A stretch of DNA of 64,000 nucleotides from the NCBI RefSeq assembly GCF_012641405.1, contig NZ_JABAII010000007.1, positions 248,001-312,000 on the forward strand, written 5' to 3'. Shown here piece after piece: positions 8,913-18,569 of this stretch. The DNA comes from Rhizobium sp. P40RR-XXII. GTDB lineage: Bacteria > Pseudomonadota > Alphaproteobacteria > Rhizobiales > Rhizobiaceae. Every line of letters starts with the position of its first letter. The stretch's first letter is position 1. The notes below the pieces were generated by a model that worked only from the letters and a program-made list of their open reading frames with translations, did not search any database and was not told the origin of the DNA. A program made the translations under genes and the position numbers.

Positions 8913-10841
8913 TCAGCCGCGGTCCTGATGCCTGCGCACCGCGTAGATTTCGACCTTGGCACGCAGGGACGCAAGCTCCCGTTGAATGCGGACCCACTCA
9001 TCCGCAATGTCGAGCCGACTCCCAATTTCGGAGCCAGCCGTCGCCGGCTCGACCGCGATAGCCGGCAAAGGCTGAAGCGAGATGTCGCCATCCTGATGGA
9101 AAGAGGGGATGGCCGGCAGGACGTTGTCGTCAGCCATATGGTCTTCCGCAGCTTCGGCACCGCCCAGCCACTTGCGCAGGAATACCGCGCCAAGTGCCAC
9201 GCCAAGAGCGGCCAGAAAACCGACTGCCTGGTTGCTCGCGAGATGGTCGTCCAGCGGTAGAGCCGATGCGACCGCTTGCGAAATCACCGTCAGCGGCTGC
9301 CTCGCTTGCGGCACCGACAGGGCGGCATTCTGTTGATCGGCCTCATAGCGGCTCTGGGCAACGGCCACGGCATCCTGCAATTGCGCGAGGCGGATGACGT
9401 CGACATCGATGTTCTTCTGGCTGAGGGCCGTCATCTCGGCTGAAAGAGCTGTCTGCTTTTCGAGAGCCGCCTTCACATCGGCATCGCTGCTGACGACGAG
9501 CCTCTGTAATTGACCGCGGATACTGGCGACAAGATCATCGACTGTCGCCTGCTGCGCAAGCAAGCGGGGATGGCGCGGGCCGAGTTGCGTCGAAAGCTGG
9601 GAAAGCTGGGCCTTGGCGGCACTATAGCGGCCGCGCAGGTCGTCGAGCCCGGTGAAAGCGGCATCGCCCGACGAGGCCCCACTCAGCAGGGAGGCCGGCG
9701 TGGCCGACCTGATCGATGCAAGGCGAGATCTGGCCGCGCGCACTGCCTGCTCGGCGGCCTTTATGTCGCCGTCCAACCGCTGGCGCCGCTGCTGAAGCGC
9801 CAGCGCCGCAGCGATCTTGTTCTCGCCATAGTGCGCCTTGAACTCGGCCAGAGCCGCCGATGCGCGATCTAATTCCTTGCGGCTGCGATCGGCTGCCGTC
9901 TCGACCCCGAGCGACGTGCCAGCCGCTTTTGAAACCGCAGCATCATAGAGGGTGGCGACCGCCAGACGATTGGCAATATCGGCCGATCTGGCGGGATCGC
10001 CGCTGGTCACGGTCAGGCGCAGCAGGCCTGTCTGGCCGTCGATACCGACGGCGATGCCCTTGCGGAGGGTCGACTGGGCGCGCGAAGGCGCATCGGATGC
10101 GTTGCCGCTGCCGGACAGGAGCTCAACGACGACACCAAGGGCGCCCGCCCGACTGCCGGTAAATTCCGGATCGTGATCGAGCTTCATCCTGGCGACAATA
10201 TCGGACAGCACGGACGGCGCGACGGCACGCTTCGCCGCGACGTCGAGCAATGTCTGGCGTCCACCGCCCTCACCTTCCGCATGCAGGACAGCTTGCGACA
10301 TATAGAGCGGCGGCGATGCAAGCATCGTCGGGATGGTCGCTCCCGCCAAGGCTGCTGCAATGACGAAACAGAGAGAGCGGATGCTGAGAGACCGGCGACC
10401 CGCGCGAGGCCTGTGTTCGGCAAGAATGGGGATGGCAGTCTGTGGGGGAAGTTCCGCCGCTCCTTCGAGCAGGTCGGGCACGAATTCCAGCAGGTCGGGC
10501 ACAGGCTCCCGTGCCGGTTCCCGCATTTGTTCGCGCTGCGTGTGGCGGAACGTCGGAATGCTTTGGATATCCGCCGCAGTAGGCCGATACTCCGACGGCG
10601 CCGCGCCCATCGGCCCCGTTCTCCCCGAGACCGGATAAGGGTCGCCATCCAGCCTCCTGCGCAAAATGGCGCGCAGCTCCGTATCGCGTGGATCGTCGGA
10701 ATTGGCTGCCCGGAGATGGGCTGTACCGCGCAAGCCATCTTCGCCCCGATGGGGAGAAACGTGCCGGTTCCACCCACGCGACACCTCGAAGGTTTCCGCA
10801 TCCTCTGGGTAAAATCCGGGCGTGGCTTTGCTTTCAAACAT
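8913..10841 (-). CDS. Wzz/GumC-type polysaccharide chain-length determinant protein
   Basis: A 642-residue membrane protein likely to control export or chain length of a surface polysaccharide. A proline- and arginine-rich cytoplasmic N-terminus of about 150 residues precedes a first membrane segment (about 153-176), a Wzz-like periplasmic domain, long coiled coils (about 300-520) with the LGPRHPRLLAQQATV block typical of GumC/ExoP proteins, and a second membrane segment (about 541-561). No Walker-type tyrosine-kinase domain follows; the 80-residue tail ends in a predicted helix. Such proteins usually pair with a separate kinase or an outer-membrane export channel, neither of which is in this window. 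The polysaccharide served is unknown. Confidence 0.8.
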   Translation of the reverse strand: MFESKATPGFYPEDAETFEVSRGWNRHVSPHRGEDGLRGTAHLRAANSDDPRDTELRAILRRRLDGDPYPVSGRTGPMGAAPSEYRPTAADIQSIPTFRHTQREQMREPAREPVPDLLEFVPDLLEGAAELPPQTAIPILAEHRPRAGRRSLSIRSLCFVIAAALAGATIPTMLASPPLYMSQAVLHAEGEGGGRQTLLDVAAKRAVAPSVLSDIVARMKLDHDPEFTGSRAGALGVVVELLSGSGNASDAPSRAQSTLRKGIAVGIDGQTGLLRLTVTSGDPARSADIANRLAVATLYDAAVSKAAGTSLGVETAADRSRKELDRASAALAEFKAHYGENKIAAALALQQRRQRLDGDIKAAEQAVRAARSRLASIRSATPASLLSGASSGDAAFTGLDDLRGRYSAAKAQLSQLSTQLGPRHPRLLAQQATVDDLVASIRGQLQRLVVSSDADVKAALEKQTALSAEMTALSQKNIDVDVIRLAQLQDAVAVAQSRYEADQQNAALSVPQARQPLTVISQAVASALPLDDHLASNQAVGFLAALGVALGAVFLRKWLGGAEAAEDHMADDNVLPAIPSFHQDGDISLQPLPAIAVEPATAGSEIGSRLDIADEWVRIQRELASLRAKVEIYAVRRHQDRG

Positions 10842-10954
10842 GGCGGGCTATCTCGCGCACATGGTCGGAGACCAATGCAATGGTTAACCCACTCTAAACT
10901 TTCATGCCAAAGAAAGAGTTAACGCCGCGCCCGCGAATACTAATGCGGTCGAAC

Positions 10955-11043
10955 TCTTCGCCGAATCTCTGAACCGCGCTATCCTATTGTTTTTATATAA
11001 TTTCGACCGGAAAGTCGCCCAGCGTTTTCCAGGAAGTACTCTA
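10955..11043. repeat. Degenerate copy of the rhizobial repeat seen at 14259-14358
   Basis: Side-by-side reading with 14259-14358 shows the same order of blocks: GAATCTCTGAA, a GC-CT stretch, an AT-rich TTTATAT-like core, CGACCGGA against CAATTCCGGA, then GCGTTTTCCAGGAA and CTCTA. The final CTA is the stop codon (TAG) of the minus-strand glycosyltransferase gene. The copy has diverged, notably in its AT-rich centre. Confidence 0.5.
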
Positions 11044-11949
11044 ACTTGCTAATTTATCCGGAGAGGCGATACGCCGCTGTGACAGCTGTTGCGGCTCCGC
11101 GCGAAGGACACGCTCCTTGCGGCCGAACTGATGCCTGATGACCTGATAGAGGAAGAGCGGTACGCCCAGAATATAGCGCCGCCACAGCCTGCCCGGCTCA
11201 CGAGTCAGGCGGAACAACCACTCGCTGCGCATCGCACGCACGAGCGTGGGAGCCCGCGGCACGGTTCCGGACACGAAATCGAACAGGGCGCCGACGGTCA
11301 GCACCAATCGCGCATGCTGCGGCCCGACATGCTCGGCGACCCATTTTTCCTGCAAAGGCGTTCCCATGCCGACGATCAGCACATCGATCTTCTGCCGGCC
11401 GATTTCCGCGGCAACGGCGCTGCTTCTCGCGGGATCGAAGAAGCCATCGGAAACGACAATGTACTCGTGCCACGGCGCATGCCGGCGAAATTTCTCCGCC
11501 GCATTTTCGACAACCGAGCGCTTGCCGCCCAGCAGGCCGATCCGCTTCGTCCGCTCCATGAAAGTCAAAAGCGCGGGCACGAAATCCGTACCGTTCAAGT
11601 TCGCCGGAAATGGCTCGCCATGAGCGACGCGCGAGGCGATGTCGAGGCCGACGCCATCGGGGAGCACCAGATTTTGCTCAAGGACGTTGCGATAGCTGTC
11701 ATCGCGCAGCATGACAAGCATATTGTGGGCATTGACGAAGGAGATCGAGGTCTGTCCGACCGGCAGGGATGCAAGTTCATTGACGAAGGTCAGGGCATTA
11801 TCCCAATCGAGATCGCAGACCGGCAGATCGAAGATCATGCGGCGCGACGCAACGACGGCAAAATCGGCAACCCGGTTCAATCCAACAACCTCCTGCCCGA
11901 CATCGCAAACACGCATGATGCCGGGAATAACAAGGCTCATGCAGCTCAC
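11041..11949 (-). CDS. WecG/TagA/CpsF-family glycosyltransferase (GT26)
   Basis: A 302-residue cytoplasmic, membrane-associated glycosyltransferase likely to add a sugar such as ManNAc(A)-type to a lipid-linked intermediate in surface polysaccharide synthesis. The family motifs are clear: VLPDGVGLDIASR, NLNGTDFVPAL, the VGMGTPLQEKW block, and GALFDFVSGTVPRAP followed by EWLFRLTREPGRLWRRY. The ATG at 11949 is used; ATGs 3 and 11 codons further in are possible. It lies upstream of the Wzz-like gene on the same strand with a 200-base gap, suggesting a shared pathway. Sugar and acceptor cannot be read from sequence. Confidence 0.88.
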   Translation of the reverse strand: MSCMSLVIPGIMRVCDVGQEVVGLNRVADFAVVASRRMIFDLPVCDLDWDNALTFVNELASLPVGQTSISFVNAHNMLVMLRDDSYRNVLEQNLVLPDGVGLDIASRVAHGEPFPANLNGTDFVPALLTFMERTKRIGLLGGKRSVVENAAEKFRRHAPWHEYIVVSDGFFDPARSSAVAAEIGRQKIDVLIVGMGTPLQEKWVAEHVGPQHARLVLTVGALFDFVSGTVPRAPTLVRAMRSEWLFRLTREPGRLWRRYILGVPLFLYQVIRHQFGRKERVLRAEPQQLSQRRIASPDKLAS

Positions 11950-12134
11950 CGTTCATCGGTGCGGCGGCTACGAGACGTCACTGGGAGGTGTTTATAACGA
12001 GATAAATCCAACGTTCCGTTAGGATGGAAAGTGGGATTTTTCGGAAACCATCAAGGATTCATTAATGTATCACCGGCCCGAGCCCGGCTTTGCCGCCTTG
12101 GAGTGGAGCGGCATCCCGCAACGCCAGGACACCC

Positions 12135-12662
12135 TTACTCCAGCGGCACCTTATCCTTCGCCGCGTCCTGCACGATCTTGACCGGCTTGACCGTTTTCCT
12201 GCCGATGCTCTCCCCGCCATGGGTTTCTTCCTTGGAGAGATAATCAAGCTGTTCGATCAGCACGTCGGCGACATAGTCGCCACCGAGCCGCTCGTTCATC
12301 CGTTTCTTCAGGTCGCTGCGAAAGGCGGCGACATCAAAGTTCTGCGTATGCGCAATGTCGATCACCTTGTTGCCGATCAGCAGCGAAAAAAGTTCATCCG
12401 TCGTCAGTTCCGGCAGGGGTATCTGAAGTGCATTCGCCTTGCCCTTCTCCATCATGAAGGAGATGCGCGTCAGGAAGTAGCCGGTCACCTGGCCGTTGGC
12501 GATGACGGGAACGTTGATCGATTCGCCCTTGATCAGTTCCTGCTGCGCCTTCTTGGCGTCGTCAGGGCTGATTGCGGGCGCCGTCGCCACCTGCACCGAA
12601 AAATAGACCGAGGCCAATGTCACGGCGCAGACCCACAGGCCGGTGAGAGCGAGCTTGATCAT
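12135..12662 (-). CDS. Membrane-anchored conserved protein at the end of the flagellar operon (FliL-like layout)
   Basis: A 175-residue protein with one N-terminal membrane segment (IKLALTGLWVCAVTLASVYFSV) and a periplasmic domain. The hydrophobic pattern, a strand-rich first half followed by helices (FDVAAFRSDLKKRMNERLGG) and a final strand before a charged tail, recalls FliL, but identity is not claimed. Its ATG overlaps the stop of the preceding gene (ATGA), and it closes the fliR-distal series of small genes. A role in rod, motor or export assembly is inferred from position only. Confidence 0.7.
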   Translation of the reverse strand: MIKLALTGLWVCAVTLASVYFSVQVATAPAISPDDAKKAQQELIKGESINVPVIANGQVTGYFLTRISFMMEKGKANALQIPLPELTTDELFSLLIGNKVIDIAHTQNFDVAAFRSDLKKRMNERLGGDYVADVLIEQLDYLSKEETHGGESIGRKTVKPVKIVQDAAKDKVPLE

Positions 12663-13045
12663 CCGGCCTCACGGACGCGGAATTGCTCCTGCGAATAGGT
12701 GCCGTCCGCGTCGGCGTTCTGCACGGCATTTTTCAGAATGTCGGCGACGGCGCGCACGGCCTCGAGATGGGCTTCGACCCGGCGGGCGTTCAGAACCAGC
12801 TTCTTCTTCAGATCGTGCAGCTGCTCGATATGGGTGGCGGCAAGATCGGCCGGATCGGTATCGCGAAACAGCATCGACAATTCGTAGAGGCAGCGGCTCT
12901 TGTGCGCATTCGATACCTTGAGATCGAATTCCGGGTCGGTGCCGATCCGGTTATTCTCATTATCGATAATCATCTCCAGGCGGCCAAGGACAGACTTGAT
13001 CCGATAGTCCTGCGACATCATTTCCATGTTTGCTACCTCGCTCAT
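12659..13045 (-). CDS. FlgN-like small helical protein, putative export chaperone
   Basis: A 128-residue, almost wholly helical acidic protein without signal peptide. Size, heptad-like pattern (LYELSMLFRD, EQLHDLKKKLVLNARRVEAHLEAVRAVADIL) and position in a flagellar operon suit a FlgN-type chaperone for the hook-junction proteins FlgK/FlgL, which are encoded upstream. The match is by character, not by diagnostic residues. It overlaps both neighbours by ATGA, so it is translated as part of a unit with the rod-binding protein. Confidence 0.6.
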   Translation of the reverse strand: MSEVANMEMMSQDYRIKSVLGRLEMIIDNENNRIGTDPEFDLKVSNAHKSRCLYELSMLFRDTDPADLAATHIEQLHDLKKKLVLNARRVEAHLEAVRAVADILKNAVQNADADGTYSQEQFRVREAG

Positions 13046-13638
13046 GCTTTCTGGGACGTCAAATTATTCTGATTGGTGATGCTGGCATTGCCGTCATTGT
13101 CGGCATCCGCGGCGGCGAGCGTCTTGCGCTGAAAATCGGTAATCGCGCTCAGAGCCATTTTCTTGTCGTTTTCATCGGTCGCAGCGTTGAGGGCGCCGGT
13201 ATTGCGCATCTTGTCGACCTGTTCCTTGTACATCTTCTCGGCAATGCCAACGCCGCCATTCTTGGCGAGCGTATTGCCCATTTGCTCGGCCATCATGCCT
13301 TTCCAGATCTCGCCGGCCGAACCCTTGCCGTAGAGCGTCTCGCTGCTCGGCAGCATGTTCTTCACGAAATTCTGCAGCACCATGGCTTCGAACTTGCGAT
13401 AGGCCTGCGGCACCTTCGTCCCGGCCACATGCGTGTTGGCATTGGCAAGGCCGGCCTGGGTGGCCGCGCTGTTCATCGCGTCCACCGTCGCGCCGAAGCC
13501 GTTGCCGTTCTCGGCGAGGCTGGTGGCGGCAAAGGCGGCCCGGTTGGCTGCAAGCTTGGCCTGCGCAGCCTCGACATCGGCGGGATTGGCCGCCTTGACG
13601 ACATCGAGGACCAAATCACTCGGAGGCGAAATAGCCAC
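13042..13638 (-). CDS. flgJ: Rod-binding protein, FlgJ N-terminal domain only
   Basis: A 198-residue protein with the FlgJ rod-capping domain in its centre (YRKFEAMVLQNFVKNMLPSSETLYGKGSAGEIWKGMMAEQMGN, about 95-150) but no muramidase domain. The GTG start at 13638 was chosen because AAGGAG sits seven bases upstream; the open frame extends 18 codons further but lacks a better site. It should cap rod growth in the periplasm, while wall cutting is presumably supplied by the separate lytic transglycosylase at 23073-23705. Confidence 0.85.
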   Translation of the reverse strand: MAISPPSDLVLDVVKAANPADVEAAQAKLAANRAAFAATSLAENGNGFGATVDAMNSAATQAGLANANTHVAGTKVPQAYRKFEAMVLQNFVKNMLPSSETLYGKGSAGEIWKGMMAEQMGNTLAKNGGVGIAEKMYKEQVDKMRNTGALNAATDENDKKMALSAITDFQRKTLAAADADNDGNASITNQNNLTSQKA

Positions 13639-13772
13639 GTCACGTCTCCTTCTGCTATCGCACACCCTGAAAATGCGCGGCTCAGCGCTCATCCCAGGAC
13701 ATGTCGAATCAAACTGTCAGAGCAGATCGGCAACCCAACGATGCGAATCCTGCTCCATGATCGCGATGATTA

Positions 13773-14189
13773 TTATTTTTGAACCTTGCTGGAGGCTGGC
13801 GTTGCGGCGGCGAAGCGCTGATCGATGATGTCGTAGACCGCATTGTCGTCGGCCTCCCGCGTTTCGAGCTCGCGGGCATCCTTCATATGCTCTTCGAGCC
13901 GGTCGGCCTTGGTGCGCTCCTGCTGGACCTTCATCTGGATGAGCGTCTGGATGCTTTCCAGCTGCTGATCCCTAATCATCAGACGGCCGTAGCGCTCGGC
14001 GTAGTGGATCGAGAATGCCATGTGCACGGGATCGACCGAGCCGATGGCAACCATGACCCGCTCCATCGATTCCGTGACCTCCGCGCGCTGGCGGGTCGTA
14101 TCGGCAAGCTCGTTTTCCGCTATCCGCTCCAGATGGCGTTGCACCGCGACCAGGCGCTTCAATTTTTCAGACCGGTTTTTCTCCGCCAT
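13773..14189 (-). CDS. FliJ-like coiled-coil flagellar protein
   Basis: A 138-residue, highly charged helical protein without membrane segments. Two long helices rich in K, E, R and Q (residues about 3-50 and 75-115) give an antiparallel coiled coil of FliJ type, and its length is close to FliJ. FliJ links the FliI/FliH ATPase to the FlhA export gate, and no other fliJ candidate is seen in this otherwise complete set. It lies downstream of fliR beyond an intergenic repeat. Assignment is inferred from shape and position. Confidence 0.6.
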   Translation of the reverse strand: MAEKNRSEKLKRLVAVQRHLERIAENELADTTRQRAEVTESMERVMVAIGSVDPVHMAFSIHYAERYGRLMIRDQQLESIQTLIQMKVQQERTKADRLEEHMKDARELETREADDNAVYDIIDQRFAAATPASSKVQK

Positions 14190-14258
14190 CGTCTACCTAC
14201 CCGCCGGCTGCCTTTTGCCGGCTCTGCCCGAACCGGGCCTGTCCATTTGCGGGATAGA

Positions 14259-14358
14259 GCGGTTCAGCTTTCCACGGAATCTCTGAATTGCTCTAGCTCT
14301 TTATTTCATCGCAATTCCGGACAGAAAACCGCTGCGCGCTTTTCCTGGAATTGCTCTA
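14259..14358. repeat. Rhizobial intergenic repeat with inverted ends
   Basis: The block contains GAATCTCTGAATTGCTCTAG, an AT-rich centre and GCAATTCC (14311-14318) opposed by GGAATTGC (14347-14354), flanking the AAAACCGCTGCGCGCTTTTC core. This sequence style is familiar from many Rhizobium intergenic spaces. Its last three bases form the stop codon (TAG) of fliR. The inverted ends could fold in the fliR-downstream transcript. Confidence 0.6.
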
Positions 14359-15108
14359 ATGCCCATTGAAGACCGTGAGAAACGCACTGGAAAACTGACT
14401 GACCAATGCCGCGATGCTGAGATAGAGCATGAACAGCCCTCCCATCAGCAAATACGGCGTGGAGATGAAATAGATCGGGATCTGCGGCGCCAGCTTGTTG
14501 ATGAAACCGATCGAAATCTGGAACATCAGGCCATAGAGCAGGAAGGGGCTTGCGAGCCGCAGCATGATGAAGAAGGTGGTCTCCAGCGTATCCGTAATCG
14601 AGATCAGAGCGGCTCGCGGCTCGATATGACCGCCCAGAGGAACCACGGAATAGGAATCGACCAGCGCCTGCAGGATATAATGGTGAAAATCGAGGATGAA
14701 GAGCATCATCAGCCCGCAAAAGCTGATGAGACTCGTGAGCGACGTCTCGCTTGACTCCTCGACGATATCCGCACCGCCCGGCGCGTTGAAGCCGATCAGC
14801 ATCGATATGCTCGCACCGGCGAATTGCAGGCCCAGCGTATAGATTCGCGCCATCATGCCATACATCAATCCGATGACCGTTTCGGTGAAGATGAGGCCGA
14901 TAAAGCTCGCGTCGCCCTTCGACACCTGAGGATAGATCGTGTTCCAGAGCAACGGTAGAATCGCCATCGACAGGGCCACGGAAAGAAGCAGCCTGATCTG
15001 CGGCGGGATACGACCCGATGAAAATCCCGGGAGGACCATCATGCAGCCGCCGATGCGGCAGAAGGCGACAAACAGCGCCAGAATGGTCCCCTGGGGGTCT
15101 GAAATCAT
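14356..15108 (-). CDS. fliR: Flagellar export apparatus protein FliR
   Basis: A 250-residue inner-membrane protein with six or so hydrophobic segments, of normal length, starting [29 protein letters not shown]. FliR, with FliP and FliQ, forms the export gate inside the MS ring. The ATG overlaps the flhA stop by four bases, so the two are co-translated. The stop codon is supplied by the repeat element that follows. Confidence 0.95.
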   Translation of the reverse strand: MISDPQGTILALFVAFCRIGGCMMVLPGFSSGRIPPQIRLLLSVALSMAILPLLWNTIYPQVSKGDASFIGLIFTETVIGLMYGMMARIYTLGLQFAGASISMLIGFNAPGGADIVEESSETSLTSLISFCGLMMLFILDFHHYILQALVDSYSVVPLGGHIEPRAALISITDTLETTFFIMLRLASPFLLYGLMFQISIGFINKLAPQIPIYFISTPYLLMGGLFMLYLSIAALVSQFSSAFLTVFNGH

Positions 15109-17192
15109 GAAATCGAACCTAGAATCTTGATCTCGATCCCCTTGGCCAGTTCCACATGCGACAGGACCGGAAGGGTCGCGAACAGGCGTTCGATGATCAT
15201 GCGCACATAGGAGCGCGTTTCCGGCGACGTGACAAGAACGAAGGGCATGCCTCTGTCCATGTATTCACGGATAACTTTGCCGGCTTGCTCGCTGAATTCC
15301 TCTAGGCTGCGCGGATCGATGTCGAATTCGACGATTTCGCCCTTCTGGTCGCGTTTCAGCGCCTGATGGAAGATGAGGTCCCATTTGCTGCCAAGACGCA
15401 GGACGCGCAGCACGCCATTGTCAGCCAGATCGCCGCAGAGCTGCTGCGCCATGCGCACGCGCACGTGTTCGACGATCTGTTCCGTCTTGCGGACATGCGG
15501 CGCCAGTTCGGCGACCGCTTCGAGGATGAGGTGCAGGTTGCGGATAGAGACGCGCTCGGCGAGCAACAGCTTCAGCACCGCCTGCAGGCCGGAATAGGAC
15601 ATATGCGACGAGCAGATCTCGTCGGCGAGCTTCTTATATTCCGGATCGAGGCGCTCGATCAGGATCTTCACGTCCTTGTAAGAGAGAAGTGCCGGCAGGT
15701 TGTTGCGGATGACCTCGCTCATATGGGTGAGCACGACGGACACGTTGTCGATCGGCTGGAAGCCTTCGCGCTTCAGATCCTCGGTGAAGGCCTCGAGAAC
15801 GGAAACGGCGGGCATGCCGAAAGCGGGTTCGCGAATCTCGTCCCCCGGTACGGTCGGCTTGCGGCCCGAGCCTGTGACGACGAGCACTTCGCCGACACGC
15901 AGCACGTTGGAGGCAATGGTCGTGCCGTGGATGCGGATCTGATAAGACTTGTCGGCAATCGCCATGTCGTCGATCACCTTGATCTCCGGCACGACGAAAC
16001 CGTATTGCGTGGCGAATTTCTTGCGCATCTTGCCGACGCGGAAAGCCAGTTCCTGATGGGCGCCGAGCAGGCGGGTGGAGACGATCTTGCCGAGCGCCAG
16101 TTCGATCTCCGCGGTCTTCAGCACCGATTTGACCGAATCCTTTTCCATTTCCTTCGTCTGCATCACCTTCTGCTCTTCGGCGTCGCGGCGAAGCTTGTTC
16201 TCGGCTTCGATCTGGCGCGGAATGAACCAAGCACCGGAGGCCATCAGGCCGCCGAGGAAAACGAAGGGAAGGAAGGGCATACCGGGCATGATGGCCAGGA
16301 TGCCCATGAGGACCGCAGAGACGGCGAGCGCGCGCGGATAGCCGCTCAGCTGATTAACGACGGCCTGGTCGGTCGAGCCGGACGTACCGCCGCGTGAAAC
16401 GAGAAGGCCGGCAGCGAGAGAGACGATAAGCGCCGGCATCTGCGACACCAGACCGTCACCGACGGAGAGCTTGACGAAAACGTCCGCAGCCTGACCGATC
16501 GGCATGCTGTGACGGAAATAGCCGATGATGATGCCGCCGAAGATGTTGATGCAGGTGATCAAAAGGCCGGCAACCGCGTCGCCGCGCACGAATTTCGAGG
16601 CACCGTCCATCGCGCCGAAGAAGGAGCTTTCCTCTTCCAGTTCGCGACGGCGGCGCTGCGCTTCCTTTTCATCGATCAGGCCGGCCGACAGATCGGCGTC
16701 GATTGCCATCTGCTTGCCAGGGATGGCGTCCAGGGTGAAGCGTGCGCCGACTTCCGCGATACGCGTCGCGCCCTTGGTGATGACGATGAAATTGATGGTG
16801 ATAAGGATCAGGAAGACGATCAGACCGATGACGAAATCACCCGACATCACCAGGCTGGAAAACCCCGCGATGACGCCGCCGGCGGCATCATGCCCTTCAT
16901 AGCCGTGCGAGAGGATGACGCGCGTCGTCGCGATGTTGAGCGACAGACGCGTCATCGTGGCAATCAGCAGGATGGTCGGGAAGGACGAGAATTCCAGCGG
17001 CTTCTTGATCCAGAGCGCCACCATGAGGATCAGCACCGAGAAAGCGATCGAGAAGGCCAGCCCGAGGTCGATCAGGAATGGCGGGATCGGCAGGAACAGC
17101 ACGCACAGGATAACCATAATACCAAGTGCGAACCCGATATCGCGTACACTGGGATTGGCTTTGGGAAGTGCTATTGCGGGTGGTTGTGCCAT
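15105..17192 (-). CDS. flhA: Flagellar export gate protein FlhA
   Basis: A 695-residue protein: about eight membrane segments in the first half, the FHIPEP-type cytoplasmic loop ([34 protein letters not shown]) and a soluble C-terminal domain that docks export chaperones. The start [15 protein letters not shown] was chosen over an ATG 11 codons upstream because it begins the conserved N-terminus. It overlaps fliR and lies 152 bases after fliQ. Confidence 0.96.
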   Translation of the reverse strand: MAQPPAIALPKANPSVRDIGFALGIMVILCVLFLPIPPFLIDLGLAFSIAFSVLILMVALWIKKPLEFSSFPTILLIATMTRLSLNIATTRVILSHGYEGHDAAGGVIAGFSSLVMSGDFVIGLIVFLILITINFIVITKGATRIAEVGARFTLDAIPGKQMAIDADLSAGLIDEKEAQRRRRELEEESSFFGAMDGASKFVRGDAVAGLLITCINIFGGIIIGYFRHSMPIGQAADVFVKLSVGDGLVSQMPALIVSLAAGLLVSRGGTSGSTDQAVVNQLSGYPRALAVSAVLMGILAIMPGMPFLPFVFLGGLMASGAWFIPRQIEAENKLRRDAEEQKVMQTKEMEKDSVKSVLKTAEIELALGKIVSTRLLGAHQELAFRVGKMRKKFATQYGFVVPEIKVIDDMAIADKSYQIRIHGTTIASNVLRVGEVLVVTGSGRKPTVPGDEIREPAFGMPAVSVLEAFTEDLKREGFQPIDNVSVVLTHMSEVIRNNLPALLSYKDVKILIERLDPEYKKLADEICSSHMSYSGLQAVLKLLLAERVSIRNLHLILEAVAELAPHVRKTEQIVEHVRVRMAQQLCGDLADNGVLRVLRLGSKWDLIFHQALKRDQKGEIVEFDIDPRSLEEFSEQAGKVIREYMDRGMPFVLVTSPETRSYVRMIIERLFATLPVLSHVELAKGIEIKILGSIS

Positions 17193-17344
17193 CGACCGGT
17201 TCCGTCTCTTCATGAGAGGAGGCAAACGGCTGACCCGCCTGCCCTATTGGAACCGAGCTTTAGAAGTCGAAGCTTGCGCGAGCATGGCCTATGGCCATCT
17301 ATGCCCGTATCCGAAGGCCGCCGCGGCCTTTGGACCTTCTCTGG

Positions 17345-17611
17345 CTAGAAGCCCGACTGGATGCGCGAGAAGACGAGATTGGTGAAAATCGAAATCTGGG
17401 CGCCGACGAACGGAGCCGAGATGCCGATGGTGACCATGACCGCCACGATTTTCGGCACGAAGGTCAGCGTCGCCTCCTGCACCTGGGTCAGCGCCTGGAT
17501 CAGGGCGATCACCAGGCCGACGACCATCGCCGCCAGAACCGCCGGACCGGAAGCCACCAGCACCGTCCAGATCGCCGCCTGGAAGATATCCAACGCATCG
17601 GCTTCATTCAT
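17345..17611 (-). CDS. fliQ: Flagellar export protein FliQ
   Basis: An 88-residue, two-segment membrane protein (VASGPAVLAAMVVGLVIALIQ and IVAVMVTIGISAPFVGAQI), the normal size for FliQ. The VQEATLTFVPKI block between the helices is characteristic. It forms part of the FliPQR gate and follows flgD by 29 bases. Confidence 0.95.
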   Translation of the reverse strand: MNEADALDIFQAAIWTVLVASGPAVLAAMVVGLVIALIQALTQVQEATLTFVPKIVAVMVTIGISAPFVGAQISIFTNLVFSRIQSGF

Positions 17612-17640
17612 GGCATCTTCACTCCCGGTTCAGCGGCTCC

Positions 17641-18129
17641 TCATGAGCCGCTGGTCGACGAATCGCTGCTGCTACTATCGCTCGAGGTGGCCGTGGTATC
17701 AATGGTCGTGCCTGCCGGAGCGATCGTCACGCCGGCCTGGATCAGGATCTTGTCGCCGGCATCGGTTTCGGCGATAACACCGTCCGTATAGACGCTTACC
17801 TGTTTGATCGTGCCCGTGGTCTTGCCGTCGGCACTCATGATTTCCTTGCCGATATAATCCGACGCCTGCGAGATCCACTGGTTCTGCAACACGGTTTCCA
17901 GATGAGAGTTCGTCTGGATCTGCTGCTCGACCTGGGAGAAGCTCGCCAGCTGCGAAATCTGCTGGCTGGCGTCCATCGGGTCCGTCGGATCCTGGTTCTT
18001 CATCTGTGCGATGAGAAGCTGCAGGAAGTCGTTGTAGTTCAGGCTGGCGCTCGCCGATGCGGAAGCCGCATTTTTCGTGGCAGTGCTGGAGGTGTCCGTG
18101 CTGCTGTTGACGGCGTCTACCGCTGCCAT
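17641..18129 (-). CDS. flgD: Hook assembly protein FlgD
   Basis: A 162-residue hook-capping protein. The diagnostic block [22 protein letters not shown], then [11 protein letters not shown], marks the N-terminal FlgD domain (about 33-75). The C-terminal Tudor/Fn3 portion is reduced and ends in a serine-rich tail, as is usual in alphaproteobacteria. The start [10 protein letters not shown] overlaps the end of flbT by 13 bases. Its client, the hook protein FlgE, is not encoded in this window. Confidence 0.93.
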   Translation of the reverse strand: MAAVDAVNSSTDTSSTATKNAASASASASLNYNDFLQLLIAQMKNQDPTDPMDASQQISQLASFSQVEQQIQTNSHLETVLQNQWISQASDYIGKEIMSADGKTTGTIKQVSVYTDGVIAETDAGDKILIQAGVTIAPAGTTIDTTATSSDSSSSDSSTSGS

Positions 18130-18569
18130 GGCGCGATCTCCCGACGGATATGCTCGATCGTTGCCGCCGGCATTTCCTGGTTGTTCAGAATATTGTCCTC
18201 GATCGGGTAGAGAGCGCGGATCGCCTTCAACGCGTCGAAAGCGCGGCCAGTGGCGACGAGGCCGTCGATACGCTTCAGCTCGGCCAGCACTTCCTCGTTG
18301 TGGAAGCACGAAAGCAACATGACGATCGACTTGCGGAACATGGTCGTCGACTGCTCCTTCCCCTCCGGATTGACGAGGATCATCTGCGCGATGAAATATA
18401 GCTGGCGCAGAGGCGTCGTCGCGTCTTCGGGCTGGAGCACGTGGTTCTCAAGCAGGAAAGTCACATCATTCAGGAATTCCAGGGCAACCTTGCGATCGAC
18501 GCGCAGGACGGCCCCGTTGATAAAGATCTTTTCCCCGGCTTTGAGCGATATGCGAAGCGTACTTTTCAT
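18117..18569 (-). CDS. flbT: Flagellin synthesis regulator FlbT
   Basis: A 150-residue cytoplasmic protein with the FlbT pattern: [50 protein letters not shown]. In Caulobacter FlbT acts after transcription on the flagellin mRNA 5' leader, and FlaF is its partner; by homology it should tune flagellin output here. The conserved leader motif in front of all four flagellin genes in this window is a plausible target. It overlaps flaF by four bases. Confidence 0.95.
   Translation of the reverse strand: MKSTLRISLKAGEKIFINGAVLRVDRKVALEFLNDVTFLLENHVLQPEDATTPLRQLYFIAQMILVNPEGKEQSTTMFRKSIVMLLSCFHNEEVLAELKRIDGLVATGRAFDALKAIRALYPIEDNILNNQEMPAATIEHIRREIAPWQR

Noticed and set aside
15366..16397. Long plus-strand frames opposite flhA
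   Set aside because: Charged, histidine- and aspartate-rich products typical of antisense frames in GC-rich genes; flhA is certain on the other strand.
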